Of a stretch of DNA of 64,000 bases, positions 56,827 to 64,000 are shown one piece after another; positions within the stretch are counted from its first letter, which is position 1; every line of letters starts with the position of its first letter. The DNA comes from Eledone cirrhosa (lineage: Eukaryota > Mollusca > Cephalopoda > Octopoda > Eledonidae): contig OZ024743.1 in the NCBI GenBank assembly GCA_964016885.1, forward strand, positions 78,132,374 to 78,196,373. Reading direction: 5' to 3'. A program made the position numbers and the translations under genes. Under the pieces are notes generated by a model. That model ran no database searches. It saw only the letters and a list, made by a program, of their open reading frames with translations, and was not told where the DNA came from.

Positions 56827-58207
56827 TTACGTTTTGTTGTATGTGTTATGTTTTGGGGTGGGGAGGATTTTGTTTGTTCTGTTTGTTTTGTTTTTGTTGG
56901 TGGTTGTGTGTTTGTTTCGTTTATGTTCGAGTGGTGCTTTCTTTTTTTTTCTTTTTACAGGTTGGAAGGGTCCCCCCTCTTCGTCACTAGGTGCCGTTTC
57001 AGCTGGGTCCTCGTCCGTGCTGTCGGGTAGTGGTGTATTTTGGGGTTTTGTTGTGTTTGTGTGTGTTTTTGGAGTTGTTTTGGGTGGGGCTGTGTCTTGT
57101 GTTATTTTTCCGTGTTGTTTTTGTTGTTGTTGTGGTGATGGTGGTGGTGGTGGTGTGTGGGGTGTAGGCAAAAGAGCCTTTTTTTGTCAATTGAGGACAG
57201 GCAGCCCTTAGATGACCCCTGCTTGAACAGTAGTAACATATGGGCCTCCTACCCTCGGCTGAAATGTATATAAATGTTTCTCCATCGAGGGACACCCTCT
57301 GTGGTATTCTAGCTATTCGTTCTGGTCTCATTTGGACCAGAACCTCCAAGCTCAAACCGCCGAAAACGTCTGTGGTGACTTCTCCTACTGAGAGGATTCC
57401 GTTCTCGTCTTCTAAAAATCCTGTTAGTACCCAGGAAATGCATGCATTTGGCCGGATTCCGGAGACTCTTATTTTCTGCGTTCTTTTCCCTAAATATGTG
57501 GGGGAAAATGTGTGTAGCTTGGAAACAATTGGCGCCACAGAGTATTTCCTGGCCGTCAATTGATCCTTCATTAGCACCGTTATATTCCCATAGAGTGGCC
57601 CTTTTTGTATGAACGATATATTACTCCACACATTTTTTAGGACCAGCTCAATTTCTTTTTGGGATAATTGAGCTGGTTTCCTTGTTATGTTGGAAATTGT
57701 TCTGAAAGATATCGTTCTTAGTGTCGTGTCTCTTTTGATTTCTTGTGGGGAGGTGATTGTGAAGTCTCCTCCTTCTTTGAAAGTTACATACTGTTTTGCT
57801 TCCTTCATCTTTTCTCTCAGAGTTGTAATGTCTAGTTGCTTGCAGGTCTGTGTTTTCCGGACCGCCTGTGCAAAGGAGGCACCAGTAGTGGGTTCGCTTT
57901 GTTTGGTGTTATCGTTATTTTTTCCTTGGTTGGTGTTGTGACTATTGCTGTTATTGTCATTGTTGTTTTTGTCTGCGTTTATGTGACTTTCTGGGTTTTC
58001 ACCCATTTTTACAAATTTTTCTTTTAATTCCGTGTTCCATGTTTCTTTTGCAGAAGTGAGGAGGGAACACTTAGAGCCTTGTGCTTCTAGCTTCTCTGTA
58101 TCACCTTTCTTAGGGGGCGTGGCTTTCTCGTTAGGATGAGATGTGAAAATTCCGTCTATTTCTATTAGTTTGCCGTAATAGATTTTTAACTGGAAAATTC
58201 GCCCCAA
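56827..58207 (-). pseudogene. Tx1-type LINE ORF1 (nucleic-acid-binding), one frameshift, copy 2
   Basis: The main frame runs from Met 58207 (MGRIFQLKIYYGKLIEIDGI). It has a low-complexity Asn-rich stretch, the conserved block SFRTISNITRKPAQLSQKEI and VLTGFLEDENG, and a zinc knuckle, CYYCSSRGHLRAAC. A slip in the A-run near 57180 moves the tail to another frame, which reads LPTPHTPPPPPSPQQQQKQH, STDEDPAETAPSDEEGG and PVKRKKKK before 56827. Copy 1 supports that second frame as the true tail. The ORF2 start follows at 56423. Confidence 0.87.
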
Positions 58208-58370
58208 AAAGGGGCGAAAAAAAAAAACTCAGAGTTTGACGACCAAGGCAAGGGTTTAACGTATATTACAGTATAAAAAAATTAATCAAAACTCACTTTT
58301 GAGTAAGTAAATCCAACTCGGTAGCCGAGCTTGTTCACACACGTCAACACACATCTCTCGTATACGAGAT

Positions 58371-58450
58371 GTTATGTGAGATATTATGTGAGGTAAAGCT
58401 TTTACCGTGAAAATATAATGGTAAATATAGAGTAATGTAAATGGGTTAAT
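58371..58450 (+). repeat. dispersed repeat family A, copy 2 (right part, with duplicated target)
   Basis: Repeats 'tatgtgaggtaaagctttta' to 'ggtaaatatagagt' from 52701-52749, then continues 'aatgtaaatgggttaa' as in 1100-1335. Confidence 0.8.
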
Positions 58451-59679
58451 GTGAAAAATATAAACAATGGAAGATTTGCAAAGACGTTAAGTTGAAGCAT
58501 AAGTGGAATTGGTAAAGTGTAAGGCAATGATGAAAGTCATGTAAGACTATTAGTATGGAAGAAGTGAAGGAAATGTGGTAAAAGTGATGTAAGTTTATTT
58601 CTTTATGGAATTCTGCTTATTATCATTATCATTTATTTTTAACAATTAAAGAAAAATTATTGAAATAAAACATCTGTAGAAATGTTGCCCTTTGAAAAGC
58701 AGTGCCCTAGCATGGTCATAGCTATGATGGCTTAAATGAAACAAGAAAGAAAGAAACTTAATACTTATTGAAAAATATATTTTTTTTTTTATTCTTCTTT
58801 TAATTTTTTTTATTCTGGCGTTAAATTTTGGATATTCTTTGAAAAACAATGATTAAAACATGGTGAAGACATTTCCAAACCTTTTTTTTTTTTTTGCAAT
58901 TCTGAACAAGAAGAAGAAAAGTAATTTGCATGGAATGTGATTTTATTGAAACAGACGAAAACTGTCCTTTTTACCTTCAAAATAAACAAAAAAATTTTTT
59001 TTAAATAAAATGCTTTTTCATCCTTTTTTTTCTAAATGAATGAAAATATTAATCTTACAATGTTTTTCAGTTTTACTTTAAATTCTCTCTTGTCTAAAAT
59101 TTACTTTAAGATTTAGATTTTCAGTAAATAGATGGCAAATCAGAGGATTTTAGTCACCACTGCATCTAATAATCAATATCATAGCCTTTTTGTTCAAGTA
59201 TAACACTGTGTGTATGTATAAATCCTTAACCTCTAATAGAATCTTGGGCATTTTGAACCTGGTGGAGCGCCTCCCTCTCCAGGTACTGAGTGCAGCCAAT
59301 TTCTACCAGAGAAGAAGAAGAGAGAAAGAGAGATAAAAGGGATGAAGATGAGAATGACATGTAGAGGAAGAATCGACTCCAGTACTGGATTGGTATTTTT
59401 TCTTTTAATCAATCTTGAAAGGATGAGTGGAGGAATTTACCTCAGTGTATATAGAAGCTCACTTCACAATGCTGATGTAATATTAGTATTTTGTACATTT
59501 TTTTTACTAAGCACTGGGCCACTTCTTTTGTAGGAGAAAAAACAATTAACTGATAATAACTAAATAAGTCTATCAACTTTAGAAAACTGAACAGGGGCAA
59601 CTCCAACAAGATTTGATCTTGAAACATACAGAGTTAATTAATCATTATAAGACAGATGCTCAACCATTATTACTACGCC
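58451..59679. other. AT-rich sequence without recognisable gene
   Basis: Many T and A runs; short frames lack family signatures. Around 59260-59320 is a slightly GC-richer patch ('ggtggagcgcctccctctcc') that I cannot identify. Confidence 0.5.
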
Positions 59680-59780
59680 GAGGTTGACTTTGCCTTTCAT
59701 CCTTACGGGGTCGATAAAATAAAGTACCAATAATACACTGGGTAATTGCTGGCCTTGTGCCAAAAGTAGAAACAATTATT
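59680..59780 (+). mobile_element. SINE family 1, 5'-truncated
   Basis: 'ttgactttgcctttcatcct', 'gtcgataaaataaagtacc', 'aatacactgggtaattgctg' and 'gccttgtgccaaaag'. It is immediately followed by a second copy. Confidence 0.85.
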
Positions 59781-59782
59781 AC

Positions 59783-59938
59783 TCTGCTTTGACGCATAGA
59801 GTTACGGCCCTTGCTATTCTGAGTTCAAATCCCGCTGAGGTTAACTTTGCCTTTCATCCTTACGGGGTTGATAAAATAAAGTACCAGTAATGCACTGGGT
59901 AATTGCTGGCCTTGTGCCAAAAGTAGAAACAATTATTA
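59783..59938 (+). mobile_element. SINE family 1
   Basis: 'ctctgctttgacgcatagag', 'gttcaaatcccgctgaggtt', 'tttgcctttcatccttacgg', 'ggttgataaaataaagtacc' and 'gccttgtgccaaaag'. The two adjacent copies share a ~50-bp 3' end exactly, giving a direct repeat. Confidence 0.88.
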
Positions 59939-60104
59939 CTATGTCAGTGTTTTTTTAATTATAAAATATGTTGGATCTCCACCAACTTTGATGATGGATG
60001 CTCCAGGTGCTATAGCTAGACACTTCTACTGCAGTTGCTTCATAAGGAAGATGGTCTCCTAATCAATATATATACTCACACATACATACACACACACATA
60101 TATA
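59939..60104. other. no gene recognised
   Basis: Unique-looking sequence and a short CA/TA tract. Confidence 0.4.
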
Positions 60105-60580
60105 TATATGAAGGACGTCTGCTCCATACAAAGCTTGACCACTTCTTGCACTTTATGTCTGTTCCCTTCTGACATGAGATCTCAAATAGCTTTTGAGTCC
60201 TGAAAGCCTGTGAAAGACCCATCCACAAACCATACAATGATGTCTCATTTCATTCATGTTTCCACTTTGGGTGTGCTTATTGTGTATGTTCAAATGTCGC
60301 TTCAATATATATATATATATATATATGTAGATAAATCTACCAAGAGTTTACGGTAGTGTCCAATCCGTATGAAGAACTCAATGTAATCCGGATATCATGG
60401 AAAGAAGAGATGCAATGAAAAATCACTTTCGGTGAAAGATAAACGGAATACAGAGTCAAGATAAAATATTAAAAAAATAATGAATAAAACACATATATAT
60501 CCTAGAAACGATCGTTAAATAATGAACTTTTTTTGTTTAATATAAGGAACTGTTTCATTGTTTTATTCATTATTTTTTTA

Positions 60581-60617
<37 letters not shown>

Positions 60618-60690
60618 TGATTAGGGATTGAATTAATTTATATGAGATGCAGTTATATATATATATATATTCTATTATAAGTTGAGCCAA
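60105..60690 (+). repeat. composite repeat, second copy, first blocks
   Basis: 60105-60310 matches 32373-32582, and 60615-60660 matches 33270-33312. Between them, 60335-60590 is a separate repeat ('agataaatctacc', 'gaactcaatgtaatccg') with a ~30-bp-arm foldback ('aaaatattaaaaaaataatg' at 60457 against 60553-60590). Confidence 0.75.
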
Positions 60691-60927
60691 CTTATGCAGC
60701 TTCATATGTAAATGAGATTAATCACCTCATTTACACAGACGAGAAAACTATATATTCTTGACTGCTTTCAAGTCCAACATTCGCAAACGGTGGGAGGGAC
60801 CATCCTGAAGAAGGCCAGTCAAGCCTGAAATGCATAGATGGTTGTCCCCCTTCCTTCTGCTGGACACCACCAGAGGGTGTTAGCCCCGGTGTTTCTTTAG
60901 AAATACAAAATTTCTATACATATATAT
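60691..60927 (+). mobile_element. short non-coding unit carrying a hammerhead ribozyme
   Basis: Lies between TA tracts. Upstream part 'aagttgagccaacttatgca' contains a small hairpin; the hammerhead follows at 60799-60842. The unit ends 'tctttagaaatacaaaattt'. No coding capacity and no other copy in this window. Confidence 0.6.
60799..60842 (+). ncRNA. hammerhead ribozyme, compact
   Basis: ACCATC (60799-60804), CTGAAGA (60805-60811), stem II AGGC/GCCT with CAGTCAA loop, GAAA (60827-60830), stem III AT/AT with GC loop, cleavage A at 60836, return GATGGT (60837-60842). All stems are perfect. It is the most compact, textbook-like example in the window. Predicted cleavage between 60836 and 60837. 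Confidence 0.87.
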
Positions 60928-61190
60928 ATCATCATTTTACGTCCGCTTTTCCCTGCTTGGAAGGGTTGGATGGGTCCTATTCAGCACAGCATCTCTTCAC
61001 TTGTCATCTCCTCGGTGAATTTCAGCGATCTGAGGTCTGCTCTCACCACCTCCGCCCATGTTTTTTGTGGTCTACCTCTACTGCGTCTTCCTTCTACGGG
61101 GATTTCTTGGCACTTCTTTACCCAGGGCTCATCCTCCATGCGCATCACGTGTCCATACCCTCTCAGCCTTCTCTCCTGCACACCAACAGG
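60928..61190 (-). pseudogene. RTE-like LINE C-terminal fragment
   Basis: Minus strand encodes RRLRGYGHVMRMEDEPWVKK, EIPVEGRRSRGRPQKTWAEV and VRADLRSLKFTEEM, followed by a short tail ending 'aaaatgatgat'. GHVxRM and GRPxKTWxE are the usual C-terminal motifs of these LINEs. It is a different subfamily from 31720-32060 (GRPKKTRDE). Confidence 0.8.
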
Positions 61191-61590
61191 GGAACAAGCA
61201 TTCACTTCATGAACATCGTGTTTGTCCGTTCCCTTGTCACTTCAATTTTGGATTACCTCCTCCTGATTGTAACTTTATTATGTAAGAAGCTGTCTGATAA
61301 GATCAATGGCACTGGGTACTACGCAGAATCACGTGGCCACTGTCGTCATCAAAATATGCATTACTCCCTTATCAATAAAGGACTTTGACATCTAAACTAC
61401 TTTGTATTTCCTTATTCTCTCTCTCTATATATATATATAAATAAAAGTTATCAAGGAAAAAGCACAGGAGAAAAATACTTTACAATGATGATGGATATTA
61501 GTTTAATGCTTGGTATAGGAAAAGAGGCAATGTTTTGGACATTAGTCTTTCATTGGAGGATAAAATGAAAGAGGGAAAAAGAAATATGAT
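61190..61590 (+). repeat. composite repeat, second copy, middle block
   Basis: Nearly identical to 33390-33780 ('tcatgaacatcgtgtttgtc', 'tcaaggaaaaagcacaggag', 'ggaaaagaggcaatgttttg'). The following RTE fragment is also shared, so the whole array is duplicated in the same order. Confidence 0.88.
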
Positions 61591-62815
61591 AGAGTGACTA
61601 TTGTGAACACAAAGTCGCTCCCTAGTGGAGAATGCACCTCCCAACATAACTTAGTAGTTAGCAACCTTATAGTCTGGGCTAGAAGAACCCAGCAAAAGGA
61701 GTCAACCTGGAAGCTAAAAGACCCATCAACCAGTAACAAATTTAAAAGCATGTTGAATGACACTTTCCACAGTAAGGAAGAGCAAATAGAGACATACAAT
61801 GTAGAGGAGCAGTAGGAGTTCCTGAAAGATAACCTACTGAAGATGACAAATGAAATATGCAGTTGGAAAAGGTCTCTCGGAGGAAGGAGAATGGCTTGGT
61901 GGTGGAACAGTAAGGTAGATGAGACAATTAAGGCCAAAAGACAGGCTTGGAAGCAATGGTAAAATGGTGGTAGTAGAGAAGTCTATCAGAATGTTAGGAG
62001 AGAAGCTAGGTGACAAGTATACATTGCAAGAAGGGAAGCGGAAAACAAAAATTTTTAAGCATGTTTTGCAGTGTGAGGATCAAAGGCATGAGGTATTCAG
62101 GATCGCAAGGCAGTGTGTCATGGAAAATTGTGATGTTGGTGGGGAGAAATGATTATGGTGAACTTGCCCTCACTGACATTGAAAAGAAAGTAGCATGGAT
62201 GTGCCACTATGAAAGATTACTGAATGAGGAGAATGCATGGATTGAAAATAGTTTGCCCCACAATGATCCAACAGAGGGACTGGCTGTACAAGTCAGCAGT
62301 AGTATAGTAAGTAAGGTAGTCAAGGATATGAAAACAGGTAAGGCAGCTGGAGCCTCAGGGATAATTGCCGAGATACTGAAAGCATCAGGAATGATGGGTC
62401 TCACCAGTCACTCGCATTGTAAACAAGGTAATACAAAACAGTGCCATAGTCAATGACTGGTATAGCAGCATCATCGTCACTAGCTACAAGGGAAAAGGAG
62501 ATGCTCTAGACAGAGAAAACTATAGAGGCATCAATTTGGTTGACCAGGTTATGAAGGTCACAGAAAGAGTTATAGCACAGTTGATTAGGGAACGAGTTAA
62601 CTTAGATGGGATGCAGTTTGGATTTGTGCCAGATCAAACTACCACAGATGCAGTCTCACTTGTTAGGCAACTGCAAGAGAAATACCTAGCTAAAGGTAAA
62701 TCACCCTACTTGGCTTTTGTGGACCTGGAGAAAGCTTTTGACAGAGACCCTCGTTCCATTATCTGGTGGGTTCTCAGAAAACTAGGAGTAGACAAGTGGC
62801 TTGTGAGGGCAGAAA
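61591..62815 (+). pseudogene. RTE-like LINE reverse transcriptase fragment, truncated at a microsatellite
   Basis: In changing frames: VVSNLIVWARRTQQKESTWK, MAWWWNSKVDETIKAKRQAW, GKAAGASGIIAEILKASGMM, then an open stretch VDQVMKVTERVIAQLIRERV, GMQFGFVPDQTTTDAVSLVR and AFVDLEKAFDRDPRSIIWWV (palm motif A). It ends at KWLVRA where (TG)n begins, so motif C, finger and tail are missing. Several stops upstream (for example near 61815 and 61960) show that it is dead. Confidence 0.82.
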
Positions 62816-62821
62816 TCATAT

Positions 62822-62839
62822 GTGTGTGTGTGTTTGAGA

Positions 62840-62905
<66 letters not shown>
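62822..62905. repeat. (TG)n microsatellite
   Basis: Nearly pure TG; it replaces the continuation of the RTE reverse transcriptase. Confidence 0.95.
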
Positions 62906-63087
62906 AAGAGAGTGTGTATGCATGTGTGTCTGGGCGGTCAGGGTGTATAATTATGGATGGTTTTCCAAACAAGATTGGTAAAAAAAAACACATGTACACT
63001 CACAATTAAATAAGGTACTCAAGATGTTAGTAGAAAAAAAAACATATTTATTTCATATAGAAATGACTTCTACAGTCATTTTTGGTG

Positions 63088-63118
<31 letters not shown>

Positions 63119-63261
63119 ATAGAAATGGCTTCTACAGGTCTAGAACTGTTTCATTCGGGAGAAATCTTCTGCTATGTATTGAGTACTTTACTTACTGTGG
63201 TTACCTCCGATTGAACCCGGGATAAACTTATATATATATATATATATATATATGCAGAGAA
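62906..63261. repeat. spacer with rearranged hammerhead-type repeat
   Basis: 63127-63180 on the minus strand resembles the 25.84-kb hammerhead (stem III ACAG/CTGT and GAAA retained), but the core reads CAGAAGA and stem I does not pair. 63168-63230 matches 25912-25978. 'agaaatg.cttctaca' is duplicated at 63059 and 63121. TA tracts lie at 63091-63112 and 63231-63252. Confidence 0.55.
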
Positions 63262-63540
63262 TATATTTAATTTGTTGGGATTCAACAAGCTTAACAATTT
63301 TTATAACTGATATAAAGCACTCAACAGTTTAGTGGAGTAAATATACAATATATCAACAAATGGAAACTATATTTATAAAACCATATTTATTTTATTATAC
63401 ATATTTCAAGGGCCACCAAGGCAAATTATGGTGCGCTTTCATCAGATAAAATACAATACAGATTTGTTTTATAAATAAACATTGACATACCCTGAAAAAA
63501 AGTCAACCTTAATGGTTGGAGCTTCCTGGATAGTGGAGAT
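63262..63540 (-). mobile_element. hammerhead-bearing non-autonomous repeat (family C), minus copy
   Basis: Reverse orientation of 15735-15995, with the same blocks from 'tataactgatataaagcact' to 'taatggttggagcttcctgg'. About 260 of 270 positions can be aligned by eye with scattered changes. No coding capacity. Confidence 0.82.
63389..63452 (-). ncRNA. hammerhead ribozyme
   Basis: Minus strand: ATTTTAT (63452-63446), CTGATGA (63445-63439), stem II AAGCGCACC with GGTGGCCCTT (one bulged G, one mismatch), GAAA (63407-63404), small stem III, cleavage A at 63396, return ATAAAAT (63395-63389), an exact complement. Compared with 15808-15870, stem I changes from G/U and G-containing pairs to all A/T pairs while remaining paired. 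Confidence 0.82.
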
Positions 63541-64000
63541 ATTACATTTATTGAGGGTGATAGAAAATTATGATTGAGTATGCAAATGAGTGTCTGAAAG
63601 TTTGAAAAGATAACGGTTTATTTAAATTAAACTGTTGGAAGAAGATGATATGTGAGGGAGAGAGAGAAAAGAAAGAAAGAATGAAAAAAAAAAGGAGCGA
63701 TTATATATATTTTTGACAGTGAAAATAGTGTGAAGAGAAGAGCGTAATTATATTTTTAAGTGAGAGAAAATATTAGTTACAAAGGACAAATACAGCGTAA
63801 GTATATTTACGTGAGATGAAAAAAGAAGAAAGGAAGAAAAAATGAGAATAGTGTGGAGGAATAATATTTATAATGCAGGATTCGTTATGTTTTGATTATA
63901 ATATTTATAATGATAGGTTGAAAAAATTAGATTAAAGGTTTAATTTAATAATTAGTTTAAATGAGTGTTAAGGATTATAAATTATTAACAAATATATATT
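63541..64000. other. purine-rich and AT-rich sequence, no gene
   Basis: Runs of GA-rich sequence ('gagggagagagagaaaag') and AT-rich tail. Nothing recognisable. Confidence 0.5.

Larger units (their letters stand above)
52750..58370 (-). mobile_element. Tx1-type LINE, near-full-length copy 2
   Basis: Minus-strand element of ~5.6 kb with 5' UTR (58208-58370), ORF1, ORF2 and a ~235-bp 3' UTR ending 'ggcaaataaagaaatc'. It is inserted in repeat family A. About 49 bp of target ('tatgtgaggtaaagctttta' onward) occurs on both sides at 52701-52749 and about 58386-58434. ORF1 and ORF2 each have one clear frameshift, so the copy is young. Confidence 0.88.

Noticed and set aside
63127..63180. Hammerhead-like copy related to 25839-25889
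   Set aside because: Core reads CAGAAGA and the stem I strands do not pair; recorded only as a decayed relative.

Overview
This is a gene-poor, repeat-dense stretch of a metazoan nuclear genome, most likely a coleoid cephalopod (octopus). The inference rests on spliceosomal introns, very long (TA)n and (TG)n tracts, repeated tRNA-derived SINEs, and Penelope-like (PLE), RTE-like and Tx1-type retroelements. No prokaryotic or organellar features are visible. Species identity is inferred, not proven.

The only convincing host gene is the 3' end of an SLC22-type organic cation transporter on the + strand. It has three exons (26940-27154, 28044-28152, 29038-29248) with clean GT/AG junctions and an uninterrupted reading frame. 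Its 5' exons were not found in the window. Everything else I can support is mobile-element material.

Layout. 1-6.7 kb: AT-rich sequence, SINE, microsatellites, a hammerhead-ribozyme unit (4.2 kb) and several foldbacks. 6.7-8.8 kb: palindromic and foldback units with hammerheads, LINE 3' ends, a 53-bp-arm palindrome. 8.9-10.7 kb: Merlin-type DNA transposon with ~400 bp inverted ends. 10.8-14.6 kb: decayed Helitron (minus strand). 15-16 kb: another hammerhead unit. 16.1-19.5 kb: giant inverted repeat (1.3 kb arms) around a PLE endonuclease fragment. 19.5-20.2 kb: internally deleted relative of the Merlin element. 20.7-25.3 kb: nearly intact PLE with identical pseudo-LTRs and an inverted tail. 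26.9-29.6 kb: transporter exons. 29.7-34.7 kb: RTE-like LINE, a SINE sharing its tail, PLE fragment. 36.4-42.4 kb: hAT-like relic, (GATA)n, Tx1 LINE nested in an older Tx1 fragment. 43-44.7 kb: PLE reverse-transcriptase fragment, SINEs, a 65-bp tandem array. 45-49.7 kb: second PLE whose terminal repeats carry hammerheads. 50-52.4 kb: another hammerhead unit, SINE, Tx1 tail. 52.5-58.4 kb: nearly full-length Tx1 LINE flanked by a ~49 bp direct repeat. 58.4-64 kb: SINEs, a second copy of the 32.4-34 kb composite, RTE fragments, two more hammerheads.

The most striking hidden structure is a set of about eleven hammerhead self-cleaving ribozyme motifs (CUGANGA, stem II, GAAA, tiny stem III, matching stem I). 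They occur in both orientations, mostly in short non-coding repeats and in the pseudo-LTRs of one PLE. Several have compensating base changes in stem I. All structural calls were made by eye.
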